Part shown: piece after piece, positions 35,162-45,774 of the stretch
Layout of the letters: each line of letters opens with the position of its first letter
Position numbering within the stretch: position 1 is the stretch's first letter
Assembly (NCBI RefSeq): GCF_016801865.2
Contig: NC_068939.1
Location: 140,621,821 to 140,685,820, forward strand
Length of the DNA: 64,000 bases
Direction: 5' to 3'
DNA from: Culex pipiens pallens
Taxonomy: Eukaryota; Arthropoda; Insecta; Diptera; Culicidae
Made by a program: the position numbers and the translations under genes
The notes under the pieces: generated by a model
Seen by the model: only the letters and a program-made list of their open reading frames with translations
Databases searched by the model: none
Told to the model about the DNA's origin: nothing

Positions 35162-37311
35162 GGGTCACCTGAAGTGTGCAAGAAAAAATGCAAATTTGAA
35201 AATTACCATCTCCGATTCTGCTCAAATTTGGCAGAGCTGTTGAGACAATCAAAACATGCAAAAATCCCGAATTTCATACAAATCGGACCACCCCCTCCAG
35301 TTTTGTACCCTCCCAAAAATCGACTTTTTGGCGATTTTTGAGCGAAACCCCTATCTTCAAACGACGATAACTCAGGAACCACAAATCTTAGAGGGTCGGT
35401 CGTAGACTCAATTTTGAAGGAAATTGGACGTAGAATTCATTTCCGTGTTCAAAATTTGGATTCAAATATTTTTTCTACCTGGATTGCGCAATTGAAAGCT
35501 TTAAATGGCCGTATCTCAAAACAGCTCTATTTATTTTTTGAATTTGTCTCACCATCGTATTCCCCATCCAATTTTACATAAGAATCACTTATCGACAGAA
35601 AGGAATATGTTTCGTTCCAGAGATATCGAATTTTGAAGTTTTAAGTATTTGAGATTACCTAAATCAGCTACACACTAGAAGCACCTGGGCGCGCTGATCA
35701 ATAACTGCTACCTGTTTATTTATTGAAAAATATATAGCGGAATTAAAAGGAACAACTCGTCTCTTTGTACTCACAGTAATGCATTCTGCTAAAACGCTCA
35801 ACCAAACCACAATTGAAATAAGATTTCATCCCAATTAATCATTAGCAAATTAGGCAAAAATTGTAGGAAACTGCTGTATTAATCTTAAATTAAAAAAAAA
35901 ATAGTATACGGTGAATTTATGTGATAGCCCACAGGACCGAGCAAGAACGACACGCAATTCAGGGCAGAATGGGATTTCCGCAGAGCTAGCAGGAAATTGC
36001 AGTTGATGTTCTAAGTTACACTTAAGAAAAAGTGTACGATACATTATCTTTTTTTTTAAATTATGAATTAACATGAATAAAACTCTCGTGAAGCATGATT
36101 AAGCAAGAGAATTTCTGGAAAGTATAAAACTGAAAAATGTAAGAAAATCACAAAGATTAATCGGATTTATTATCTGATTAAGATCAAATTATGTGGTGTT
36201 GATTTCGACACCGTCCGAACAATTCTCTTTCTTTTTTTGTCAATCATTTTGAAATCTTGGAAGACGATACAGCTGCTGTCCACATGTATCAGAAGTATAT
36301 GGTTTCGTTTTTGAAATTAAATGTACCAGAATTGAAAAAAATATCATCAATTATTCAGTGAAACTGGCTCACAATATAAAAATCGGTTTAATATGATCAT
36401 GCTCAACCTTTCATGGCAAAAGCTCTAGAACCCATGAGAATTATTTCATCTACTACATCCAAGCTCTTGCGTCAAATAAAAGAAATAATTTGATAAAGTG
36501 GGAAGAAATGAGGAATAAGGAAAAATATGAAAACAATAGAAAAATGTATTTTTTTTAATTGTGTTGTAAAAACGTTGTAGCATTTGCAAGAAATATTAAA
36601 AGTTCAAATTTTACCTAATATGGTTCAATGTCACTGAGATCAGGAAAAACAGTGCATTCACAATTACCCAATAAATATTCCTTAAACAAAAAAATAGATT
36701 GTTCAAGGTATTGATTATCTCAAAATCGTAGAAAATTATAAAAATAATCCATCTTACAGAACACCAGGTAGCAGTTATTGATCAGCGCGCCCAGGTGCTT
36801 CTAGCATATGCGGCGAGTGTAGCTAATTTAGGTAATCTCAAATACTTAAAACTTTAAAAATCGATATCTCTGGAACGAAACATATTCCTTTCTGTCGATA
36901 AGTGATTCTTATGTAAAATTGGATGGGGAATACGATGGTGAGACAAATTAAAAAAATAAATAGGACTGTTTTGAGATACGGCCATTTAAAGTTTTCAATT
37001 GCACAATACAGGTAGAAAAAATATTTGAATCCAAATTTTTATCACGGAAATGAATTCTACGTCCAATTTCCTTCAAAATTGGGTCTAAGACCGATCCTCT
37101 AAGATTTGTGGTTCCAGAGTTATCGTCGTTTGAAGATAGGGGTTTCGCTCAAAAATCGCCAAAAAGTCGTTTTTTTGGAAGGGTACAAAACTGGATTTGG
37201 ATGAAATTTGGAATTTTTGCATGTTTTGATAGTCTCAACAGCTCTGCCAAATTTGAGCAGAATCGGAGAGGGTATTTTTCAAATGCTGTTCCGCTTCAGA
37301 TGGAATGACCC
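35162..37311. mobile_element. 2.15-kb foldback, ends GGGTCA/TGACCC, TSD ACAT
   Basis: Arms of about 550 bp (35162-35722 and 36765-37311) pair along their length, for example ATAACTCAGGAACCACAAAT with its inverse and GGTAGCAGTTATTGATCAGC with its inverse. They surround a 1.04-kb AT-rich loop without a credible ORF. ACAT flanks both ends. TTCTTGCCTTCCTCACTC just beyond the right end resembles an end of the 164-bp-repeat element. Confidence 0.75.
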
Positions 37312-37319
37312 ACATGTGG

Positions 37320-37960
37320 TTCTTGCCTTCCTCACTCCTGACCAAGAGTAGGACACAAAAAAACATGTAATAAAATTTGCAAAGTAAAAAAAAATCCAAA
37401 TATTGGAACAAAAATGTTTTTAAAATGTATAAATCAAGCGTATCAAAAATTGAGATTTTCAATTGATAAAATTTGAAAATTAGCATCAAATGACTTTAAC
37501 ACGAATGCATTCGCAGTAGAACAATTGTTGAATAATTTTGGATTGCCAATTTGATTTTGGTTTGATTTTAAATATTTTTTTCAATATCATCTTCGATTTT
37601 CAAAAATTTAATAAAAATCAATGCGTCTTCACTTGCAAAATAACAAAAGAAATTGCTTGAATTAAATCAAGACAAAAAAACCTGAAAAACATAAATAACA
37701 CCACGAAAAATCGTACAAAAGATAAAATTAAAATAAAGGACATACAATTCAACCAGTACCTATCTCATTTCTCACTTAAACGGAACAAATCACAAGTTCC
37801 TTGACGGCACAATTCAGCTGATGTGTCTCATTAGAATAAGTTATCCAAGCTGTTTGTTTATACAAACACTTGCTACTCTCTTCATGCATCCTCCACAAAC
37901 AACAATCTCAACTCTCAATTTGAGTTTTTTCTTCCCCGGCACTCTCAACTGTAGCCACAT
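37320..37960. other. AT-rich DNA upstream of the candidate promoter
   Basis: Starts with a GCCTTCCTCACTC fragment (37325-37340). No other feature is recognised. Confidence 0.4.
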
Positions 37961-37971
37961 CTTTGACTAAT

Positions 37972-38076
37972 TTCGCTCTCGCTCTCTCTTCACCATTGCT
38001 CCGCGATCCAACTCTCGCGGAAAACGTTGAAGCCCGTACCGTCAGTGTTCGTTGAACATGTGCCGCGGCTAGACTA
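37972..38076 (+). promoter_or_regulatory. Candidate TATA-less promoter: GAGA-type sites, Initiator, DPE
   Basis: TCAGTG at 38042-38047 fits the arthropod Initiator with A+1 at 38044. Counting from that A, +28 to +31 reads AGAC (38071-38074), the core of the DPE at its required spacing. No TATA box is seen 25-35 bp upstream. CTCTCGCTCTCTC at about 37975-37988 is a cluster of GAGA-factor-type sites. The surroundings change abruptly from AT-rich to GC-rich CpG-containing DNA. Two other TCAGT words (near 38119 and 38158) have no DPE at the right distance. Core-motif rules come from Drosophila; use here is an inference. Confidence 0.5.
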
Positions 38077-38906
38077 CGTACGCGTTCGTACGGTCACTCG
38101 GAATAGCTCACTTTGCGTCAGTTTTGCGGTTTAATTTGCTTAGTTTTGTTTTTGTTCAGTGGACTTGTCGTGGTTCCGGATTGTTAAGGCTCGTGCGTCG
38201 TTTTTAATTTAGGGAAATTTACTTAGTTTCGTGCAATTTGTGAGAAAAAGTGAAAAACAGAGTGAGCTGAATCAAAACAAAAAAAGGAAGCAAACAAAAA
38301 CCGGCCTGTTTCAAGATTGATTGCACTTTCCACGCGGTGGTGGCGCTGTTGCGGTAAAAGTGGTGACATTTATTGCGGGCTAGTTGTTTTTATTTTCGTC
38401 AGTTGCTGCAGCAGTGATGCTGGTTACACTTGAGTATTTTGTAACGCATGGAAGAACATCAAAGTGGAGTAGCTATGGTGGTGAAGCGCGATTTTTGAAG
38501 AAGAAAATCGAAACCGTTCGCCGCCCGATCCCGTATTGATTTGGGGCATGTGCAGTGCGAAAAATTAGGTGAAATACCTCAGAGTGAAACAAGAATGTTA
38601 TTGGGCTAAAAGATAACAGAAACTTGTTGGAAGATATTCGTTTAAGTTTAAAGATGTTAAATTCCAGTAAAGTGACAAATCTCGACACAAGTGCATTTCG
38701 TAACATTGATAAGCGAAGGTTCGTCGCTTAACGCTCCCTCGCAAGCGTTAAGGTCTTTTGTGCAAAAGCTCGTGAAATTCGAGTAGCATTCAAAAGCAAA
38801 ACAGGTTGTCACTCTTTCTCTGTGACGGCGACAACAACAACAACAACCGCGAGCTGAATTGCATGGAGCTTGTACTGGATTGACAAGGCTGGAGGATTAA
38901 GAAAAG
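38044..38906 (+). other. Candidate noncoding first exon (5' UTR) ending at a splice donor
   Basis: Downstream of the Initiator the DNA stays GC-richer and repeat-free for about 860 bp, with CAA- and AAC-rich tracts (GTGAAAAACAGAGTGAGCTG, CAACAACAACAACAACC) common in insect 5' UTRs. The best 5' splice site is AAAAG|GTAGGT at 38906/38907. Only short upstream ORFs are present, for example 40 codons from the ATG at 38417. If real, the gene's coding exons lie beyond the transposon-filled sequence downstream, perhaps outside the window. The exon end is a motif-only prediction. Confidence 0.35.
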
Positions 38907-39107
38907 GTAGGTGTGCAGCAACAACAATGTGACATGGCTGGTGACGGCGTTAAGTTTCCAGGGACGGCGATAGCTTGAAAATTTAAATTTATCATTCATC
39001 ATATCTTCAGGCGTTTTAAATCTTCAATTTTTATTATTAGTAAAGCATTCATTTCAACAAGTTTTGAACTTGGGGGTTTTTAGATAGAACTGAGTAAATC
39101 ACCATCT

Positions 39108-39460
39108 GATTCCCATCTGCTGCAACCTTCCATCGGATGAGAAAGTAAAATGTCGGTCCCGGCCTTGGTTGTTAGGCCGTTAAGTCATTCCAGGTGTAGG
39201 AGTTGTCTCCATGCCATAAGTACAAACAACACACCAAACCAAGCCTACTCCGGTGGAATCGCTGGCGGCGGTTGGACTCGCAATCCAATGGTCGTCAGTT
39301 CAAACACTGGGGTGGAAGGTTCCTTGGAGTAAAAAGAGGTTTGGGTGCTCTCCCCATTCAAGCCTTCGGACTCCTAGGTTCGAGCAGAAACTTGCAATAG
39401 AGACCTCAAAAGACCCGGGGGCCGTTAATGTGGATGGTTTGATTTTTATTTTTTTTTTTT
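39108..39460 (+). mobile_element. SINE with two tRNA-like modules, 5'-truncated
   Basis: Begins inside the first box B (GATTCCCATCTGCTGCAACC) and continues through TGGCGGCGGTTGGACTCG, GTCAGTTCAAACACTGGGG and the common 3' body to GACCCGGGGGCCGTTAATGT and a T-rich tail. It is highly similar to the minus-strand SINEs at 6.4 and 40.2 kb. It lies about 200 bp past the candidate first exon and is probably intronic there. Confidence 0.85.
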
Positions 39461-39464
39461 TTGA

Positions 39465-40242
39465 GTAATTCACCAAAAATAGTCAAATTATAGCAAACTT
39501 CTTAAAATTTAATCGTAATCAAACGTCAATAATATTATAAAATGTAAAAAAAAACTAAATTGCATAAAATGCATGTATCAAAAATTCAAATCTAGACAAC
39601 ATAAATCGTACGCCCATGCCCCCTTCAACCGCTATGTTTGATAACTTAATATTAGGTCAGTGAGTGACAGATCGTACTCCCGGCCAAACCTGTCAACGCT
39701 CTCTGTTTAGCTTCCAATTTCTTCTTTTACTCGCGAACAGTCAACCGTCAGCCGTCAGATCATGAACGCGCGACAATAACACAGAGCTTGCCAAACGTCA
39801 ACCGGTTTTGACGTGCAGGCCGGCGTCCGCGAGACACGCGCAGTTTGTTCAGAGTTAACTTCCGCACCTTTTCGTCATTCAAAAGCCGAAAGAGATTTGT
39901 TGGGTGGTGGGCACCGAAAACTTAGAGAGTGTTACTAATCACGTAACAAGAAGTGGCGGATTAACCTTCAGGAAGCCATGCTGTCTTATTTCTAAGATTG
40001 AACGTTTCTTTGATTCTGCCTTCAAACTTCAAAAGATTGCAGTGGCCGTATGAATGCGTTTTAAAACATGAAATGAATTGTATTAATTTAAAAAAAAACA
40101 AGTTTAAATCCCATAATGATAACATTGTTATTGGAATCGAAAATTGGAGAGGTTAAGAATTAGAGAATCAAAGTATTTTGATTAAAATATGATAACTGCA
40201 TTTTGAGCCAGGGGATCAATCACTGAATACATGTTGTATGAT
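39465..40242. other. Partly GC-rich, no gene recognised
   Basis: 39.6-39.96 kb is GC-richer (GCCGGCGTCCGCGAGACACG) and lacks repeats shared with the window. It could be host regulatory DNA. No convincing frame. Confidence 0.35.
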
Positions 40243-40569
40243 TTAAAAAAAATCAAACCATCCACATTAACGACCCCCGGGTCTTTTGTGGTCTCTATTG
40301 CAAGTTTCTGCTCGAACCTAAGAGTCCGAAGGCTTGAATGGGGAGAGCACCCAAACCTCTTTTTACTCCAAGGAACCTTCCACCCCAGTGTTTGAACTGA
40401 CGACCTTTGGATTGCGAGTCCAACCGCCGCCAGCGATTCCACCGGAGTAGGCTTGGTTTGGTGTGTTGTTTGTACTTATGGCATGGAGACAACTCCTACA
40501 CCTGGAATGACTTAACGGCCTAACAACCAAGGCCGGGACCGACATTTTACTTCCTCATCTGATGGAAGG
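40243..40569 (-). mobile_element. SINE with two tRNA-like modules, 5'-truncated
   Basis: Minus-strand copy of the same family. It starts (in SINE order) near CATCAGATGAGGAAG, so the first tRNA-like head is lost, and retains the second tRNA-like module and the full 3' body. It sits about 1.1 kb from the plus-strand copy at 39108, in opposite orientation. Confidence 0.85.
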
Positions 40570-41344
40570 AAGTTGTATAATTTATATGGTGTCTCAAAAT
40601 AACGCAATGTTGCTACAACCTTCTGACTCACCTGATTGTCGATAGCGCAATAGGAACAATGCCCAAAAATAATTGACTGCATGCAATTTGCCATTTACTG
40701 AAAAATTATCATTTTCATTTGTGTCTGTACAAAATTGTAGAGAAGACAACTTTAATAATTTGTATGTATAAACATAAGCGGTGGTTGATTGATAAGGAGT
40801 TTGTCGAGATTTTACGAAACAAAACATTTCGCCGCCTTCGTGCTAACTTGTCGTACGTGCATTTTGGGCCAAATTGAGTTAAGAACGCCATTTTGTGCAG
40901 CTCACAATGCCTCACCTTCACAGATTCCCAAAATTCGATTGCAATCCTGAGATATTCAGTAAAAACCAAAAATTCTCCGAACATTATTTTCACTTTTCAT
41001 ATGCAAGAAGTTCCAATCTTGTCGTGCTATATTGACACACCCTGAAAATCGATTTAAGTGCGACAATTGGCCAAAGGGATGTCAGGGCAGAACGCGTTTT
41101 ACACAAGTACGAGCTCGACCACCGTAAACAATTCTAACTATAAGTCGGGACTCCTGCAACCAAATTCAACAAAACTATAAGACAATCCTCAGAATAGTGA
41201 AACAAAACAACGTGTTTGTTATTGTTTACATTGCGTGCTCTCGTTTTTGTTTATTCAAGGTCAAACAAGAAAACGCGTTTTTCTCGGAACGTCAAAAGCG
41301 ACGTATGACATGATAGCACGACATCGTCTATTTGAAACATAGAA
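40570..41344. other. No gene recognised
   Basis: CTTGTCGTACGTGC (40848) and CTTGTCGTGCTATATTGACA (41017) suggest remnants of a DNA transposon, but ends and TSD are not resolved. Confidence 0.35.
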
Positions 41345-41488
41345 AACTCAAAAAGTAACATTTTTAACAAAAAAAAATAGTGTCTTATCGAGAAATTTCT
41401 GATATATTTATTTTATTTTTGAAAAACGCAAAAAGTAACATTTTCAAAAAGAATTCTTGTCTTATCGAGAAATTTCGGATATATTTGT
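41345..41488 (+). repeat. Tandem duplication of about 78 bp
   Basis: CAAAAAGTAACATTTT ... TCTTATCGAGAAATTTC.GATATATTT occurs twice in succession with a few substitutions. Confidence 0.75.
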
Positions 41489-41618
41489 TTTTAAATTTTT
41501 TTTGTTCAAAATTCATTAATTATTTCATGATTTTTTTCATAACAGTTCAGGAAACTTGTCGAATGATGTGTTTTATTCATTATATTTTCATCAAAATGTG
41601 CAAAATAAGACAAGAAAA

Positions 41619-41725
41619 GGAGCGTTCTTTTATAACGAAAAATTTGTATGGAAAATTTGTTTCGAGCGAAGGGGGAGAAGGTCTTTAAATCCGTTATTTT
41701 GCGTAGCGTAATAAAAGAACGCTCC
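41619..41725. mobile_element. About 107-bp MITE, ends GGAGCGTTCTTTTAT
   Basis: GGAGCGTTCTTTTATAACG on the left and CGTAATAAAAGAACGCTCC on the right are inverted repeats around a short core. Confidence 0.75.
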
Positions 41726-41729
41726 CAAA

Positions 41730-42164
41730 TAGAAGGTAGCGTTTTGAAAAGTTAGGTTTGACCGTGTTTTTTTTTAATATGTGGGATTTATTCAGGAATT
41801 AAAATCATAAAGTAAAAAAAGTAAATCTTTCCCTGTTTCTGAGGGGATCACCCGTGAAGAGTATCGGGGCCGGCATTTACAAAGTGGATTCAGTGACAGA
41901 AAAAAATTCAATAATTCCCTAAACTATTTCAAACCAGCAAAAAAAATCAAGTCTCCGTAATAATCATAGTGCTATGTTCAAACCCTGTGAAGTTCTAGCG
42001 GTTTCAAAAATTTTGTCATATTTTGAATTCATTTTTAAGACGCGAAAACATTTTTAACCGGAAAGCTCATCCAATTTCCCATAAGTTTGCCTTTGACAGC
42101 ATTTCAGTTTAAAGTGTGAGCTTTTTAAATTTGAGTAGTTGGATGTTAAAAACCTAAAAACAAA
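41730..42164. other. No gene recognised
   Basis: 41840-41890 has a GC-richer phrase (GGGGATCACCCGTGAAGAGT) without identifiable origin. 42060-42100 may be a decayed start of the family F copy that follows. Confidence 0.35.
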
Positions 42165-43445
42165 AATTAAAAATGATGTATGAAAATTCGAAAATCTGTA
42201 TCTTGAGAATGATTTTTTTATCGATTTGGTATCTTCGGCAAAGTTGTAGGTATAGATAAAGACTACACTGAAAAAAATGATACAATGTGAAATTAATTTT
42301 AATGATTTCAAATTTCACTTTTTGTGACTAAAACTAGATTTGCAAAAAAAATAGAATATTTTTGATTTTTTCAATTTTTGATATGTTTTATAGGACAAAA
42401 AATGCTAATTTTTCAGAAACGTCGATATCTCAGCAACTAATTGTCAAATTTTCAATTTTAAAATTTAAAACATTGGTAAAATTTTCCGATTTTTTCGAAA
42501 ACAATATTTTCAAAAAATTTAATTTAAGACTAACACTTCAAAAAGGCGTAATATGCAATGTTTGGCCCTTTTGAAAGTTAGTCTTTATTATTTTTTTTTG
42601 AAAATATTGTTTTCGAAAAGATCGGAAAATTTCACGAATGTTTCAAATTTTAACATTGAAGATCGGACCATTAGTTGCTGAGATATCGACATTAGAAAAT
42701 GGTGGGTTGTTTGGGTGAGACTCAGAAAACATCAATTTTCCTGTTTTTAATCCTTTGCATGGCAATATCTAAGCAACTAAGGGTCGTATCAACAAAGTTC
42801 AAAAAGCAAAATATGGAGATTTTTCTCAGCTTTTCAAAAATATTTTTTCAAAAGTGGGCAAACATGGGCACTTAGTTAAAAAAAAACTACGGCTAAAGTT
42901 ACCTAAAAATGGCTATAACATGAAAACGGTGCACTTTATCAAAATTTCACTAAAGTACTTTTTGATTCCAAATTCGATTTTACATAGAAAAATGAAGTTG
43001 GAAATTTTTTTGCGATAAGTATTATGAATTTTTAAAAAAAAAATCAGTATTGATTCACAAATTTATAACTCGGTCGAAGATTTTTTGCCCATTCTGGGAA
43101 TTTTTGAAAAGTTGGCATTTTATGTCCCCTAAAACATATCAGAAAATGAAAAAAATAAAAATAGTGGTTTTTTTTTGCAAATCAAGTTTTAGTGACAAAA
43201 AGTGAAATTATTGAAATTTTATTTTATTATTTTTTTATCCATACCTACAAATTTGCCGAGGACACCAAATCGATCAAAAAAATCATTCTCAAGATACAGA
43301 TTTTTGAATTTTCATACATCGTTTTTGTATGGACAGCTGCCAAATTTGTATGGAAAATTATATGGACAAACTAATGATGCAAAATGGCTTCTTTGTACAA
43401 ACCGAAGGCACCAAAAAAGTGTCAGCCGGATTAAAAAATACAAAA
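42165..43445. mobile_element. Foldback family F, copy 3
   Basis: Left arm: AATGATGTATGAAAATTCGA, ATCGATTTGGTATCTTCGGC. Right arm: the inverses at 43255-43320, then TATGGACAGCTGCC and GAAGGCACCAAAAAAGTGTC. The fold centre is near 42560, where AGACTAACACTTCAAAAAGG faces TTTGAAAGTTAGTCTT. It is longer inside than copy 1 and lacks most of the outer left arm. Confidence 0.7.
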
Positions 43446-43569
43446 TAAAATCGAATGACTGAAACCTCAGAGATTTACTCATCTTTAAAAAACTTACGCC
43501 CTTCTCAAATGTCACTCTCGAGTGCTCCAAATACACAAAAACATGTCTACAAAACTTCATTGAAATCAG

Positions 43570-43815
43570 AAAGGGTCACGTAAAAAAGTTACGAAATTGC
43601 TGGAATGGCTCTTAAATGAAAAACTGACCCTTTAGATTTTTAACAGATTTGAAAAGAACATTCAATTTTCCATCAAATGTCACGTCTCACATTTTTTAAC
43701 AATTGAGTTACGAAAAATCTCTAAGATTTTAAATCAATTCTTTTTTAAAAACTTATTTTTATTTTGAGTTCGCCATCAAATTGGGCTTCCAATTTTACAT
43801 CCGTATCAAACAATC
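43570..43815 (+). mobile_element. Degenerate relative of the GGGTAATTCTC palindrome
   Basis: AAATGAAAAACTGACCCTTT, ATGTCACGTCTCACATTTTT, GAGTTACGAAAAATC and GAGTTCGCCATCAAATTGGG follow in the same order as in one arm of 31933-33283, with many substitutions. Only one arm is visible. Confidence 0.5.
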
Positions 43816-45334
43816 CGGATGTCAGAAAAGTGGGCAAAAATCAACGCAAATCCTGGCATATTAGGTAATCAAATGACATGTTCAACTAGTTTAAAAATCT
43901 GTTTGGACCTTATATTTGAAGTGAGGGCGGTCCAAACCACATAACTGCATTAAGTTACTTTTTTTTCTTTTATTTAGACTGACCCTAACTCGACCTTCCT
44001 GAATCAACCGAAACTTGATATTCCCCAGAGACTTACGTAAAGCAATCAAAAGACTTCTCTTTAATTATACGTCTTTCAACAAACGGTCCAAGCCTTTTCC
44101 CCGTAGGGAAGCCAAGCCACATGTGCCAAAAGCTGGTACATTCGTTTGATCTCGTGTGCCAATCCTCGTGTCCCGATTTTTAAGGTCCAATTGGTTTGTC
44201 CAGTTTAACACGAATAGGGAGAAAAAAGAGGTGAAAAGCTGCTAATTAAATATTGGAAATTTAGCTTTCGTCGACAATTGACGAGATAATTGGCTGATGA
44301 GGAGGCTGATTTGACAATTGAGGGTTTAGAAATGTATAATTACAGAATTGCTTTGATCTGAAGTTTAAGATTTAAATGACCTCAAGCTATTTTGAACTAA
44401 AGATTGTTTAAATAATTTATCAGGAAGCTTATTTAAGTTCCAAATTATATCACCAAGCACCTGACCCACATCCAAATCTAGACTAACGAATGCATTGAAT
44501 ACCAAATTTCAATAGGTGCTCACTAAACTACCTTCACCCCAAGAGCCACTTTCCCATTTCACTGCCCAGCAGCAGCCATTCATCGATGAAAACGCCGGGT
44601 TTTGTTCAATATATTGCACGTAATTAAAAAGAACCGTTGATGACTTGCCTCTTGGAAGAAACAAACAAAAGCCCCTCCCCGTAATGAAACTGTCCAGGAG
44701 GACAGTCCGAAATTGGACAACTCCACGCGTGGCGCACCGTTCAATTTCTCACTTCCGCGGAGATCGTCCACAGGAGTGCACTCTGTGCAAGATGAATTTG
44801 AATCACTTGCTCAAGCCTCTTTGAACGAGCGACGGTGACGGACCGTGGCTGGACGAGTGCCAGTGATTCATGAGTGAATAAATTATAGTGTTCGTTTTAA
44901 TGCTGGCTGGAAGCGTAGGGAAATTACCTTAAAGAGGAGGGAGGGATGATTGAAGGAACTTGGCAAGATTAATTCTTCATTTCGGACAACTTTAATCCGG
45001 ATCCGCACGTGCTTTACTTACTTCAGTTTGAAAAAAAAAAGACTTGACTAGGTCCGAAGAGAAAAATGTTTACTCATGACAAACATGGCAACGTTTACCC
45101 TTTCATTCAGGTACCTGGTTGCGGTGGGTCTACGTGTAAACGTGCCGATAATCTGCAATCATACCGTTACCACCAGGGAAATGAAAATGATTTGCATCTC
45201 TACGGAAGCAGGGAAAAGAAGAGCACTGATGTAGGACAACAGCGCAAAGTAGGAATAAAAGTATTTTTGAATTGTGATAAAAAGCCCCTAGTGAAATATA
45301 GCCTTTCTTACAAAATAAAAAAGGCAACTGACAA
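43816..45334. other. No gene recognised; probably host DNA
   Basis: 44.0-45.05 kb is fairly GC-rich and free of window repeats. A 139-codon frame beginning 45066 runs across the boundary of the CACTA element and so is a chance join. The sequence up to ...CAACTGACAA is the left flank of that element. Confidence 0.4.
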
Positions 45335-45774
45335 CACTACTCGACAAAACAAAACTTGTGTCAAGGGATTGACGATATCTCATCGGTTCCTCAGAGAAAA
45401 GGCATCCCCGAATCCGATGCAATCGACAGAATTTGATTTTATGTCCACGCGGACTGACGAGAAGCTGGTAAATTTTTTAACATAAAAAAATCGAACAATT
45501 TAAAAAAAACTTGCGTCTCCTCCCAACTATATGAGCCATCTACAAAAATATGGAGGCGCCTGGTGCATAGCCATTTCCTTTAAGCACAACGGAAACAACC
45601 AATACAAATGTATAAAAAAGTTGTCAAGTTCGGGGGGTCCACAGCTAGCATTTTTTGTACGATTATAAAAATAAATATTAAAAGTTTAAAATTAAAATAT
45701 TTGAAAAACATTTTTTTTAAATATATTTGTTTACTAAAATTTTATGTTTCTCAAAGGTCTATGGGTACTTCGGG
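45335..45774 (+). repeat. Left terminal inverted arm outside the array
   Basis: 440 bp, matching the inverse of 50696-51134 almost perfectly. Includes GGCGCCTGGTGCATAGCC and GTTCGGGGGGTCCACAGC. A short open frame reads inward through the terminus but is cut by stops before the array. Confidence 0.9.

Noticed and set aside
45066..45485. 139-codon plus-strand frame at the left edge of the CACTA element, and the matching minus-strand frame at 50990-51256
   Set aside because: Both run from flanking DNA across the transposon end. Their common part is simply the terminal inverted repeat.
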